Source: Solicoccozyma terricola
Lineage: Eukaryota > Basidiomycota > Tremellomycetes > Filobasidiales > Piskurozymaceae
Reading direction: 5' to 3'
DNA length: 64,000 nucleotides
Assembly: GCA_001600875.1 (NCBI GenBank)
Contig: BCLD01000014.1
Location: 587,475-651,474, forward strand
Of this stretch, positions 1-14,500 are shown piece by piece. Each line of letters begins with the position of its first letter. The first letter of the stretch is position 1. The notes beneath the pieces are model-generated. The model did no database searches and was not told the origin of the DNA. It saw only the letters and a program-made list of their open reading frames with translations. Both the position numbers and the translations under genes were made by a program.

Positions 1-391
1 AGGTAGTGTCAGTCTGATGAACGCTCTCGGTTGATTGTGCATGTCCGAGGAATAAACGGCCTCACTCTGTGCGTCTGTTAACCACATGTTGATGAATCTA
101 TGTGTGTGGTGTGTGGTGTGGATGTATGTGGGTAAAGATGGATGTTGAGAGCGGGGAGATCGAGTGGGGCAATCGAGCGTCGTGGAGGATGACGTGGCAT
201 CGACTAGAGTCGGGTGGCGAACCATGCGTAGCTATGGTCAGAAGCATATACAGATGACCATTACAGTATCCGTCCTCTTTCGGGGGTATTCGCTATAAAT
301 CAGCAGACCTGCGTTTACGCATCATGATTATGGGACGCATCCGCCTCGGTTGGTGTGTTGATCGTCCAATAGGGTTAGGGACGCTCTCCAC
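1..391. other. window edge, no gene seen
   Basis: No open frame with coding character and no tRNA-like A/B box was seen here. It is the downstream flank of the minus-strand NTF2-like gene. A single GGTTAGGG occurs near 373 but is not repeated. Confidence 0.5.
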
Positions 392-1220
392 CTACGTCTG
401 ATACTGGGCCATCTTCGTTGCATCCTCGTTGGCGTCGGAGGGAATGCCGACAAATGTTGGCGCAGCTAAAGCGTTCAACTTCCGTATAACCTGGTATGGA
501 GCAGCGCATTCAGCAAAACCCCCAGAAAAGGGACCACAACCTCATGCATATGCAACTCACCGTCAAAATACTATTATCTGGAATATGATCCATGGGTCTA
601 TCCTGTATTCGGATGATTTTCCCTTCTTCCTGACTAGAGAACAGGATCAACACAGTATGCATATCCACCTCTTTACCTCCCAGCTTGAATGTAAATCGAT
701 GATGGACCTTGACGTGGATCTCGTCAGCTAGTACAGTTGAGCCATTGCCACGAGTCGTAGTTGAAGACGGGATGAGTTCAGTTACTTGGTGAGAAAGGGT
801 TTCGGAGGATTGCGTGACCATTGGTAGACCGAGCATCTGACCAGCTGTATATTTTTGAGTATCTCGTCAGATTTCTGATAATCATTTCCCAGGATCAATG
901 CGTAGCCAAAAGTCACTCGCCGACTTCTTTCCTATTCTTGCAAGTTGCAAACAAGTCCTCATATACTGCATCATCGGTCAAATTATCCTCAAGTTTCGCC
1001 ATAGTACCTATCTCAGATCAAATCAAATCACGCCGTCTCAGTAATCGCCTGTGGGGTGCTTTTCATCCGTTGAGATTACCTCACCTTTCGCCTGGAAGAG
1101 ATCCAGCACCAACCCTACGTGTTTTCGTTGAAGCTCTGAGAGATGGATTCCTGGAGCGATGTTAATGGAGGTGTTCTGGATGGCGTGGATGTCCATCGCG
1201 GAGACAGTAGATGAGCTCAT
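392..1220 (-). CDS. NTF2/SnoaL-like domain protein
   Basis: Four exons (1085-1220, 921-1007, 561-844, 392-490) give 201 aa. The layout matches fungal SnoaL/NTF2-like single-domain proteins: an N-terminal helix (residues about 22-47, ending LDLFQAKG), the turn KEVAGQMLGLP, a strand-rich middle (HVKVHHRFTFKLGGKEVDM), the conserved strand GKIIRIQDRP, and a C-terminal helix plus loop (VIRKLNALAAPTFVGIP). These folds bind small hydrophobic ligands or act as isomerases/cyclases; no catalytic residues can be assigned. The start at 1220 has a good context (CACC before ATG). An odd feature is the second intron (845-920), which must begin GCGAGT, since the nearby GT donor shifts the frame into a stop. 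Function in this organism is unknown; the family call is fairly safe. Confidence 0.72.
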
Positions 1221-1885
1221 GGTGAAGCTCGGGCGTAAGGGGATCAAGGTATAGAGACGAATGTAAGCGAATATCAAGAGGGAATGGAGGTTGAGAACGA
1301 TCGCCGATCTTGAAATGGGGAAACCAGGGGTAAACGATGACGTCGTGTGGCGAATTTCCGATAAGATTACCGAATGGCAAACGGTGGGTAATAATCAATA
1401 TACCGGTCGTTCGTGTTCCGTCCCGATGTCAAACACATTTTGATTCCACACAAGCACATGATAATATACAATTGGGCGCCCTCACGTATCCGTACAACAT
1501 CCAACCAGGATCGTAGTGAAGGTAGTCTATTCTACACCCATCTATCGGTGCAACCTCAAATCCATCGCGGAATCCAGGTCAACTGCGAGTCTCACTTAGC
1601 TTGCTGATTCTGACAATCCACTGAAAGAACACGGTCCGTTGAAACCGCCAATGTGTCTATTTCGCAGTCTGTCTTTGTGTCAAAAATCTATCGATCCCAC
1701 CGAGATATCGAATGTTCGGAATTCGGAATATTCAATCGAACGAGAGTCGTTCTGTAGAAGAGGGTATGGTCGTATCTTGAACCGGTCGACTGGGATGTGG
1801 GTTCTCCGGCCAAGGAGTGTTTCAATCCCATCGAACGTTGCCTGTCCACTCTAGGCTATCTCCCCTCCGTTTCCAATCGCTCCCT
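1221..1885. other. intergenic, nothing recognised
   Basis: This is the 5' flank of the NTF2-like gene and the 3' flank of the next minus-strand gene. Open frames here lack an ATG-led, intron-compatible coding pattern. Confidence 0.5.
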
Positions 1886-2305
1886 TTAGTGCTGCACACC
1901 ACCGAACGCCACCCTCTGGTTCGGGCTCGTAGGTTGACCTTCGTAAAAGTACGTGTTAGAACCTGGATCGACGGTGTTCCTCATCCTCGTAGCTCGTCGT
2001 GGAGGGAACGTAGCCCTTGTTCTCGGCTTGTTGTATCCGGGAAGACTTTGATATTGTTCGTACGTGTAATACCCTTGAGGAGGAAGAGAGGTGACTTTGG
2101 ATCGATAGGTTGCGGGTTTGTATCCAGCGTCGTGCGATGGACAAGCCTTCTTGCGGATGCACTTCCAGCAGAAACCTGAAGGGGAAATTCAAGGACGATG
2201 GGGGAAGTAGCATGGAGGTGGATTAAGGTAGGGGAACGTCAGCACGCGGACCTCGGATCGTCATCATCGAGGCGAAGAGTGAAGTGGGATGCAAAACGTA
2301 CCCAT
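1886..2305 (-). CDS. small protein with MGFCWKC N-terminus
   Basis: Two exons (2302-2305 and 1886-2175) encode 97 aa. The first coding exon is only ATGG; the 126 nt intron (GTACGT to CTTCAG) restores M-G-F-C-W-K-C-I-R-K-K. The Gly2 with Cys4 and Cys7 followed by basic residues resembles the N-terminus of acylated peripheral membrane proteins (myristoyl/palmitoyl type), although position 6 is Lys rather than Ser/Thr, so myristoylation is not assured. The rest is Tyr/Gln/Pro-rich and basic (YYTYEQYQSLPGYNKP) and looks disordered. No homologous family is recognised. The open frame, clean splice sites and single frame-restoring intron support a real gene. Confidence 0.6.
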
Positions 2306-4232
2306 TTGTAGAGAGATTGAGTGTTTGAAATGTAGTTTGCTATGATTTGGCGATAAAGATCTCTGATTGTTACCTCTGTGATGTTCGAATCGTCGTCAGT
2401 CTGATTATCGAGTGGCAAACCCCCGTTCGTATCGCTTTGTTTTATACTGACCTCTGAACCCCCCCTCCCTTGAAAAAAGAATCACACTACGTCGTCACCA
2501 CCAACAAAGGAAGGTGAGAGAGCCGAGGGGCCTTGTTGAAAGCGTGTAAACCTACAAAGGTTTCGATATCTACTACTTCTGGTCGTAAGACCAGCTAAAA
2601 CAAAAACCCCCTCCTCGGGTTGAAGGAATCCCGTCTCGTTCTCCTTTGTAGTCCCTTGAGGTGTTGGCAATCTCACCCTCGATGGTAGGTGGTGACGAGT
2701 TTAGATGAGTGATGATGAATTGCAAAGAGAGGGGGGACGGGGAACAAAGGTTGGTTGGGAGGGAGTTTGACCAATTCGGGGGTTCGGTTTTGTGAAGAGC
2801 GAGTGCGTTTACGAGCTGTTCAGAGCGATCGACAGTGGCGTGCCACTGACGAGTTGGAGATAATATGATATGGACTAGAAGGCGTAACAGATTCAAATAT
2901 TTTTTGAGTATGATGTATCATCTCTTTCTAAACAGATCCACAACCCGAAGAAAACTCACGATCTGTTCGAAAACCCAAGTTTCACACGTAAAATCTCCTA
3001 TCCCTTCCAACAAATCTCAAAGACACTCCTTAACTGTGGATCTCTTCAAACTTCCGTTGCCGCACGCTGGTCAATAACGAGGATCGTCTGGATCCTTTAG
3101 ACCCTAAGGATGTGTATGAGGGAAAAAGGAGGTCCTTTCGCGTAACAAGTCACAAGTGAAGGACGGGCGAAGGGTGTGAGAGCGAGATCAGATGACTCGA
3201 CTTTGAGTTTGGGAAACGGAAACTGAGATGAAGAGGTATGACAATGAGATAGGATGAGAGTTGACTGGATTTCTCGCCACCTACTGAAATGGTGTGCGGG
3301 TGCGGTCTTTGTAACGACGCAACGGCTATCACCTTCTTTCTCTCTCTCTAGATCCGAGTCCTGGGTTGGGGATGCCAATAATGGGAAAGCTGTGTTGTAC
3401 AAGCGAAACACCGGGGTATGGTGTTGACTGTCGTAGTATCTAGAAGACGATAAATCGATATGTTGATGTTGTATATGAAACTGAAGAGACAAGCCGAAGG
3501 TGATAGAGTCAAAAATCGAAAGAGAAGTTGTATACGAATGCAGTTGAAGTTGTGTGTACGATGTGGATGTCAATGATACAGAGATGATTGTATATATATG
3601 ATGATGATGAGATCGAGAGGACTGGCACCGCCTTTATATCCCAGGGGTCCCAGTGTTCGCCACCCGTCGTGAAACGATAACAGAATAACGAACGAGAGGA
3701 TCCAGACATGGGGGGTCCCATCCGAGGATGCCGGGCTACGACTAGGAGATCGGATGCGCGAATTCAGCGAAGACTGACGATTGGTCGACCAGCGACTACC
3801 AAGGTGATATCGAGCGCCGGTTGCATTTTGAATCTCCCGTTTCATCATCCATTGCTCGTTAGGAGACGATCCAAGATAGTTCATCGCGTCTTGTAGCTTA
3901 TAGTTCCAGCGACTCGCCTGCCCCGCTTCCCCGTCCAGGTAAAGCAGGAAAAGGAGGACAAACAGATCGCCAGTCTGTACTGATGGCATTCGCTCCGAGC
4001 AAAGCGTGGCAGCTGAAGAAAACCATCCAGTTACATTACGTCGGTAGTAAAAATGGTGGCGACGGCTTGAATGCCGATACGATAACATCGCACCCCGATG
4101 AATGCGGAGAAGAGGAGAAGGGCAGGACGATCCAACCACCCCCATGATCAAGGGGGGGTTTCACGTCTCGTGACTCTGGTGCGACGTCCACGTCCACAGG
4201 GCGAGCAAGCAGGAGGAAGGACTTGGTCATGA
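2306..4232. other. 1.9 kb region without a convincing gene
   Basis: Several open frames of 60-190 codons exist on the minus strand, but the longest ones (for example 3097-3573) lack an ATG and show no domain. A TATATATA run lies at 3591-3598, followed on the minus strand by pyrimidine-rich sequence. This could be a promoter with a long leader for the small gene ending at 1886, a non-coding RNA, or plain intergenic DNA. Confidence 0.4.
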
Positions 4233-5117
4233 TCATATCATATATCCTAACAGAGCAAATACCCCCGCCAACAAGTACCCTGACGCACATCTGGCATCTC
4301 CCAAAGATGAAGCAGACGACTGGCGTTGAGTCCGCACACCATTCAGCATGCGTTCGTTCTATCGGCTTTTAAGCGAACCGCACAAGAGCTTGGAAACTCA
4401 CAGTAATAGCTACCACGAATGTAGGACGTAAAACTTTCGGTGTACCACCTACATAACTTCCACTTATGTAGGTTGCAGTTACTGCGCTCAACGCAACCAC
4501 TGCTGAATTCGTCACATTCCCTTCGCGCGCTGGTCCTGATGTTGCCGACGACGTCGTGGATTGAGTGAATCGAGTGGAAGACATTTCATCTTTCCCGGCC
4601 GTCATCTGTTGACCTGTCGACAAAGGTCCTGTATTCTGCAAGGTGACGCTCTCGCCCAAATCATTGGTTCCCGCTTGAGCAGTAGTCGTGATAGATGATA
4701 CTGCGGGTGTCTGTTGAGCTGCAACATCCTGATTTGTAGTGCTAGGAGTATTCGGTGCAGATTGAGTGACTGTAACATATGCAACTGAAGGGGACTGCAC
4801 GACTTGGGCTTGAGTAGTAACGATTTTAGTGCTGGTAGTGGAGGGCACAACCGCTATATTTGTAAATGTCCAAAGGGACATGTATCCATTATCACCACAG
4901 GTGCTTGAAGCGTCTCCGGCTGGTAAGGGTAGGTTTTTATTAGCTCCTCGATAAACGACAGTTGTCACGCTAGAAGGAGGGAACCAAAAGGTCCCACGGA
5001 AAAAGACCTTACGACATGGACGACACTTTGACTCTGCGGCGGGGTATTTGTACTTCATGACGCTCCCACAGAAACATTGTTCCGCGGCCTCTGGAAATAA
5101 GAAAAGAGGTGAGCAGG

Positions 5118-5191
<74 letters not shown>

Positions 5192-5493
5192 GGGTTATCG
5201 AGTTGGAGGGATGCGCAATTGCTCACCAGTACCCGCTAGTGGCAATCCTTGCAACTGGCAATGTTGTGTACACATCGAGGCCGTCATTTCAGATTTTCTG
5301 TAAACTGATTGCGAACTGCCTATCGTCAACGACCACCCCCAGAACGAACAGTCCAACCATAACTCTCACAAGTATCATTCAATACACGGTTACTCCCACT
5401 GTCGTCTCCGAAACACCCTGTATATTGCCATGATCCAGCCATCGCTTGGACGATGAGACCAAGGAAGACCACGAGAGCGAGAGTTATAGCCAT
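4233..5493 (-). CDS. secreted WSC-domain protein, likely GPI-anchored
   Basis: Five exons (5370-5493, 5227-5304, 5013-5090, 4402-4919, 4233-4319) give about 294 aa. A signal peptide (MAITLALVVFLGLIVQAMAG) leads into one WSC carbohydrate-binding domain at about residues 21-105: WQYTGCF, NRVLND, MCTQHC, LAGTEAAEQCFCG, SKCRPCPGDASSTCGD, which keeps the full Cys pattern. A Ser/Thr-rich stalk follows, and the last exon ends in a hydrophobic tail (LLAGVFALLGYMI), as expected for a GPI signal. The protein should sit on the wall or plasma membrane and bind wall glucan, as WSC sensors or lectin-like proteins do; it lacks a cytosolic signalling tail. Intron 2 (5091-5226) carries 71 consecutive C on the sense strand. 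The junction into the last exon is the least certain part. Confidence 0.8.
5120..5190. repeat. G71 homopolymer
   Basis: 71 uninterrupted G on the plus strand, so 71 C in the sense strand of intron 2 of the WSC gene. Its length may be inaccurate in the assembly. Translated frames through it give only poly-Gly or poly-Pro and are not genes. Confidence 0.97.
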
Positions 5494-5826
5494 AGTTACA
5501 GCCTGGAGTGTTCAGTGTAAGTGTTGTTAATGGGGGTTGGGGGTTGATTCGAGAAGGAAAGCCTTTCGATGTGGACTTCTCCTGACGAAGCGCCTCTATG
5601 AATGGATCCCGGTGGCGAAAGGTACACCTTTGATAGTGGGATGATCTGATCGGCGACGACCGCTACCGTCGGTCGAAAAAGGAATCAAAGGTAGGCGCAG
5701 AATGATTTCCTGTGGGACGCTGCATGTCAGGATGAAAAGAAAGGGGTGCCATTCGCATACAAACACCACCGCGCCGCTCGGTGGATATCGTGGTGATCAA
5801 CAGTCAGCGAAATGCAAATGTGATGT
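5494..5826. other. intergenic between two GPI-type genes
   Basis: This is the promoter side of the WSC gene and the 3' flank of the following minus-strand secreted protein gene. No conserved element could be named. Confidence 0.5.
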
Positions 5827-6824
5827 TCAACCAAACAACAGAGTCAGGAATGATATTATAAGGATATTGTAACGTGGAATATGATGTCCTTTCGGGCCAT
5901 CAGGAGGCGCCTGAGAGAAATGTCAGATCATCAGAAGTTGGTCTGATCCAGCTCACGATGTCGATGCAGCGTCGGCCACTCACAACGATCTTAGTTTCAG
6001 ACAGCGGAGTTTCAATCTTCGGTGATCCACTCTCCGTGTCGAGGGCACCAAAACATCCAGATGATTGGATATGAGCTGCGTTGGGCCCAGTAGAAGAACC
6101 TGAGGGACTGTGGGACAACACGTCGGATGGTAAGATCGTCTTGACGATCTGGCGTTTCAGGGTGAGAATGCCAGGTGACGCCACCGAAGACCCTGCGTCA
6201 GGTTCGCTCGACTCCACACTGGATGCGTCGTTAGCTGCTTGCAATACGGTCGGTCCGACATGAGCCTGAACTGAGTAGGAGATATGAGTGTTGACCAGAG
6301 TCTGACAAGCTCCCAGCGGGGCTATAGCTTGACCAGTGCGGGGCGAGGCAGTAGCAATCGCCGGAGCACCCGTCCTGGCGTCGGTCCCAGTCCAGAGACC
6401 TTCTGATTCACCAGGTAGCACGGTCCACCACCGTAAGACGAGGCCGATTGTATGTGGGAGCGACTCGTCAGCGTTATTTTGAAGTATTTCTGGGCCGCCT
6501 CTGCGTATTGAAAAGAAAAGTCAAGACGACGCTTCCATTTTTGCACTCCAAATCGTACCCACCGGGTATCCGCGAAAAGCAATCCTTGGAAGCCGCAGTG
6601 ACCGGTGGGATGCTGAACGAGGGTGGTGATCGTACCGACTGTCGGACGAGTGATCATTCAGTAGACGTACTGGCATTCAAAGCCCCAAGCCCCGATAAGT
6701 GACGGGTCTCATGATTGACAAGGGAATTATCGTCACCCGCGTCATCGGAGCAACACGCCGACGGCGCAAGTGAAAGCGTGGGCAATGAGAGCGCCAACAA
6801 CACAGAGATGAAGCTTTGCAACAT
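5827..6824 (-). CDS. secreted protein with GPI-type tail, family unknown
   Basis: Exons read as 6671-6824, a short exon ending at 6563, 5984-6500 and 5827-5910, giving about 260-276 aa. It starts with a signal peptide (MLQSFISVLLALSLPTLSLA) and ends, after the last splice, with a hydrophobic tail (YNILIISFLTLLFG) and stop, so a GPI-anchored surface protein is likely. The middle (residues about 60-140) includes LRWWTVLPGESEGLW and ACQTLVNTHIS; the distal part is Ser/Ala/Thr-rich. No known domain is recognised. The acceptor of intron 1 is ambiguous: one choice gives a 32 nt intron (6639-6670), the other 86 nt (6585-6670); both keep frame, and the longer is the more normal size. It lies in tandem with the WSC gene. 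Confidence 0.6.
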
Positions 6825-7025
6825 ATGGCCGCTCGTCGGTAGTTGTTGTTGACAGACCGCCTCAGCGACTAGGTTCCTTCTTGATGAAATTTGTTGTTAT
6901 ACAAAAGAAATTGTAACGGCGTCCACCAAAGGGGTGGTTGTCGTAGATAAGGACATGAAATATCATCTATGATTCAAGTTTCAAAGGGAGGTACAACTCA
7001 GCGAACCCCGCCATCGGACCCCATC

Positions 7026-8804
7026 TCAAAACGTTTTCTTCCCCATCCTGTCAGCCATCCTTCTCGCACTATAGCCTGCCCCACTGGCAGCACCGATATA
7101 GACGTTTCGACGACTTAGTGCCGATTCAAACCACCGAAGAATGTCGACTGAGCGTATGGCGAGCGCGAAGATGGGGATGCTGAACTTTTGAGGCTTGGAG
7201 GAGTGGTTCGAGCTTCCAAAGTAGGACGAACTGTCAGACGGGGACTTTGCAGGAGAGAATCCAGGAGTGTCCAATGATACAGAAGCAGCAGGTTGAGGTC
7301 GTGCTTGGAGTGCTTGAAGGGAGAACTAACGATTTCGGATGAATCGTATGATCAGAAAAACTCCAGCTTTGGGCGTAGCAGCGACGTACGAAAGGGTAAA
7401 TAATAGAGAAGATCGCCATATTGATCAGAGGAGGACCGAAGCTACAGCATATGCTTGGGACCAGACCTGACAGCGTTTTGAGATTAGCGCCAAGGAAGGA
7501 GAACGAGCGAAATAAGTTTTGACTCACCAAAGCCGAAATAGTAGGGAAGACGTTCGTCGATGTGGTCAGCAATCATTCGAAGTGACCAATCTCGACGCGT
7601 GAAGCTGAAGCTGTAGAAGTACCGGTTAATAGTTCAAACCATGTCCTGCCCTGTGACTACGATCAAGCTCACTCGAAGCAGTAGTATGCATTTACCCAGC
7701 ATACATAGGTGAATGACAGCCATCGACCGATAAATGGGATATAGCGAAGGATGAATGAGATCAATGTGAAGTTGAAGATAAGTAAGAGTCGAGGTAGGGA
7801 GGAGAACAGCTTGGAGAAGAAGCTGTTGAAAGGATCTCTGTCAATACAACGTAGTTTGGTACATCATACAATTAGCTCACTTCGCAGTTGCATCCGAGCT
7901 ATCACCATTCGACATCGAAGCGGTCTGGCGAGACGTAGGATGTTGCAGGACAACCGCACGTTGGGAGATTGTATGTGACCAAGATGCCTGTTTGCAGATC
8001 ACAAGCTGACATTAAGAGAGTGCCAACAGCAATGAGCATGAAAGCAGCTCACGTTGATCCACAGGCAACAAGCAAACACAGGATACTTCCAGAAGAGATC
8101 GAACAGAAACCCGATTCTGCGAGCTTTAGAAGAAGCAAGCGGCGAGAGATGAGTCGGGTGAATGAGAGGAATGATGAGATGGTCGAAGATGGCGACGGAG
8201 ATGAGACATATGCCGTTAACGAGACTGCGAGGATAATGCAAGTCAGCGTTGTGTTAATAGTGTGAGAAATGTCAAATGTGCTCACCAGGACTTCAAAACT
8301 TCAGGAGGGTTATGCAAATAGTACTCAGCCACAACTATCTCAACATCAGGGCTTGCTGAGCTGTGAACCTACAATTCAATCTAAGCTCGGCATCACTGCA
8401 AGGCCACCAGATTATTTTTATACACGTTAACTCCCTGTTCACGCTGGTGGCATCAGGACGCACCTCAACATCATGCCTACACTTCGGTCCAGCTTCACGG
8501 CATCTCTCCCTCCTGCAAAGACGTTCTCAAGAGCTGACCGAACCGACGCCATTGAAAGCGGTGTCTTCCCGGAAGTATGTCCAGTGGGAGATGGTGCGGT
8601 CTCGTATCGATGGTTGTCATTGTATCGATAGACTGGGCTATCAAGGGGTATCGTACTCGACGGTGTCCTTGTCGGCGTTGGGCCGAGTACATCCCCCTGT
8701 ACAGGCCTCTTCACTGGAGTCTCGAATGAGCTATCAGTGTCTTGTCCGACTTGGTGAGCTTGTCGCCGTGAGTTGGCTCTGCGATGCATGCTTGTCGTCG
8801 CCAT
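7026..8804 (-). CDS. EI24-domain multi-pass ER membrane protein
   Basis: Eight exons (8464-8804, 8286-8360, 8053-8224, 7881-7987, 7673-7837, 7528-7610, 7390-7466, 7026-7325) give 439 aa. After a disordered Ser/Thr/Pro N-terminus (about 1-100), residues about 140-340 carry the EI24 pattern: a membrane segment LVNGICLISVAIFDHLIIPL, then LFDLFWKYPVFACCLWIN, FNFTLISFILRYIPFIGR, the signature AYYCFEF followed by RDWS and YYFGFG, and a final membrane segment near FGPPLINMAIFSIIYPF. EI24 family proteins reside in the ER and act in p53-linked stress response or autophagy in animals; the role in fungi is unsettled. The C-terminal 100 residues form one exon and look cytosolic. Every junction keeps frame. 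Confidence 0.82.
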
Positions 8805-8961
8805 CGTTGATGTTGTCGGGCAGATGGTGGCTTCTTGCTCATGAGATCCCCATCTGACATGGTAGATATCAACAACAAACGCGACAAGTCTCAGACGCGT
8901 CATCGAAACGTAAATGGATAACGGCTACAGGGGTGGACAATGCAGAACCCATCTACATCGT

Positions 8962-11345
<2,384 letters not shown>

Positions 11346-11553
11346 GGTTGTGAATATGTGAGTGGATGGGAAGAGGGATGTCGAGGGAATTATTCATGGA
11401 CAGGGATGCCGTCAAAAAAAGACAGGAGGAGAGGTTAGTCACTCGGTGTGATAAGGGCTGTGACGTGGCAAGAGCGACAAGCCACGTTCGCGTACTGAGA
11501 TACACCGTCAACCAGCACTCACATCGTATCCCTGCTTCGACATCACCGCCAAG
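11346..11553. promoter_or_regulatory. divergent promoter, PRMT3-type gene and SAC1
   Basis: 208 bp separate the two start codons, so both promoters must lie within or overlap this interval or the neighbouring leaders. No specific binding site is claimed. Confidence 0.55.
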
Positions 11554-14500
11554 ATGAACGATACTCTCCTCCATGAGACGCTCAACATGTATGCTCCCCT
11601 TTCACCTTCAGCCCATCCCGTCTTCGCCGCTAACCATCGCGTTTAAACCTACTAGATACGTATCAGCGGATAGTTATGTCTTTGAACCGTCGTCTGGGTC
11701 TCAACCTGGTTTGATGATCTCGGAGAAAGCAGAGAGGGAAACTTTGACTATTGATAGGAGATCAGGGAAAATGACTTTGAATGGTGAGGATTTGAACCAA
11801 TATTTCCGACCGCCCATTCGTCTCTCGAGACGACAACAGAGGTCTGATCCAAAAGCTGGTTCTATCAAATCAGCGAGGAATAATACAGCTCCGTTGGGAA
11901 GAGAGAAAGTAATCACTTGTTATGGAATCGTCGGTATTGTCAGTCTAGCTACCAGTAAGTCCTCCAACCAGTTCCGATAATCCATGCTGTATGGCACGCA
12001 CAACTGACATATTGTACCCCGATCGCGCCATCCCCTCCACTTCCTCAGCTGATTTCCTCCTCGTAATCACATCTCGAACACCATCATGTCGTCTTCTATC
12101 ACACGCCATCTACCTCGCCAACGACTTCCGACTCCTTCCTCTATCTCCATTATCCACATCAACTGCGATTCTTGATCATCCAATAGAGAAGGAATTAGTG
12201 ACGCTTGTTGAACAGGGTTTAAAAGGAGGGAAATTGTGGTTTTCGTATGGATGGGATTTAACGAATTCGTTACAGAGGCAATACGAGCAGGTTAGAAGTG
12301 ATGTCGATGGTGTTGTTGGTGGGGGTGGGGAAGTTAGAGGCGGAGGGAAAGCAATGTGGCAGAGAGCGGATGATAGGTTCTTTTGGAACAAGTATTTGAT
12401 GAGTAGGTTGATTGAACAAACGGAGCTGGGAGGACCCGAGAATGATGTGAGTGATAGAAGAGGGTATGGGTGAAGTGTGGAGGAAACGATGGACTGCTAA
12501 TGTGTTGGTTTCTTTGCGCGGATAGCTTAGTAGATTCATCCTTCCTGTTATGCATGGATGTGAGGATCAAACACTGGTGTTTTTATTTATCTTATCCTAC
12601 AATCCGCTGACGCTGTAACTATTGGACTGAATTCCCGTGACAGCAATCGAACTCCGCTCTGCAACGATAAACAACCGAGATTTGTTATTCTCCTTGATCT
12701 CACGACGATCTCGATACCGAGCTGGAACTCGCTACTTTACACGAGGAATTGATAGCGCAGGTCATACAGCAAATTACAACGAGACTGAACAAATCGTCCT
12801 TCTTGATCCGCTTGATGACGCTTCTAGGACGTATGGATCTACAGGGAGGGTAGAAGGTAGAGAGAGGTTGAGTTTTGTTCAAACTAGAGGGAGTGTTCCG
12901 GTTTTCTGGGCAGAGATTAATAACTTGAGGTACAAGCCGGATTTACAGATCATGGATTTGCCTGATACAGTGAGTTGTGCGGTGTGCGGGCGACGTTGAT
13001 GTCGCGTGACGTATTGAGCTGAAAAGAAAACTCGGGGCGATACTACTCGTAGATCAATGCACTGCGCAAACACATCGATGAACAGATCTCAATCTACGGT
13101 GAAGTATGGCTAGTCAACCTCGTTAACCAAAAAGGATACGAGAAACCAGTGAAAGACGCATTCGAAAAGGCGATGTCAGCGTTAACCGAACCGAAAGCGC
13201 ATTATTTGTACTTTGATTTCCATCACGAGTGTAGGAAGTTGAGGTTTGATAGGATTCAGGTGTTGGTTGATTTGTTGTCACCGGATTTGGAGAAGATGGG
13301 GTGAGTTCTTCTGGCCGGGTTCAGATTATTCTTGCGTCTGCCTTCATGTTGAGCTGATCAGAGGTGGGGTGGTGTTCTCTTCGCAGCTACTTCCATACCG
13401 ATATCACGCCATCCATCAATTCTACTCCCCATCTCACCTCGATGTCCTCCATTCCACTATCGAATCTCACCCCGAAGAAGATTCAAAAGGGAGTTGTCCG
13501 TTCAAACTGCATGGACTGCCTTGATCGAACGAACGTGTCTCAAGCTGCAATCGCCAAAGATGCTCTTCAGAAACAATTGAGAGCGGCGGGTGTGTTGAGT
13601 CATAAAGAGACGTTGGATGAGCATGCGGATTTCATGCACATCTTTAGGAATGGTGAGTTCCTAATTCTCCCTGGTGCGAGGTAACGCTTAAAACGGTGGG
13701 CTGATACGCTCCTGTGCATTTCTCAGTCTGGGCAGATCATGCGGATACTATCTCCAAGTCGTATAGTGGCTCTGGGGCGCTCAAGACTGATTTCACTCGG
13801 ACTGGCAAACGTACAAAAGAAGGCGCTATACAGGATGGTATTAACTCGGTGACGAGATATCTCAAGAACAATTTCTTCGATGGTCCTAGGCAGGTAAGGC
13901 GCGGCCGGATCGTTGCGATTGACTTGGAATTGCAGGGCTAACGAGGTGGATCCGAATCCCAACCTTTGCAGGACGCACTTGACCTATTGACTGGTCAATG
14001 GAAGGCTGCACGAGGTGGCATGCCACATTTGACGGACACGAGGCCGTTGCTCATGCGATCGGTACGTCTGCTGAAGCGCCACTTTCTTTGGCTGATTTAA
14101 CGCTGACCTAACATGCTGCATAAACCCTCAAGATGCCCTATGTCCTCGCCTTCTCCTGCTTGATGATCATCGCCGCACTGGTCCTCCCTCAACCAGCAGG
14201 TGCGTTGGGAAGGGTTAGTCCATTTTGGATGGCTGTTTGCTGAGACCCGTTTCCCTTGTTGAATGCAGACTTCTCCGCTCGCAAATGGATGTTCTGGTGG
14301 ATGATGATCGCCATGATGGCGTTTGTGTACATTTGGGGACATGTGAGTTGCGAACTTGCGACCCGATCACTTCTGTAACGCCGACTGACCGAGTTTCGTT
14401 TTCTTCTTTTATCAGGGAACATCTTACGTTGCCTGGCCACGGCTCAACCCACCGTGGGCCATCCTATCATATGAAGGTGCAGGGTATCGATCGAAAGCCC

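Noticed and set aside
3097..3573. 158-codon minus-strand open frame
   Set aside because: It has no ATG start, no domain, and is Ser/Thr/His-rich in a pyrimidine-biased region; likely chance.
4920..5012. Apparent 31-residue insertion in the WSC domain
   Set aside because: GTAAGG...CCAG splices out 93 nt and restores the standard CRPCPGDASSTCGD pattern.
5048..5303. Open frames with poly-Gly or poly-Pro through the G71 tract
   Set aside because: They are translations of a homopolymer inside an intron of the WSC gene.
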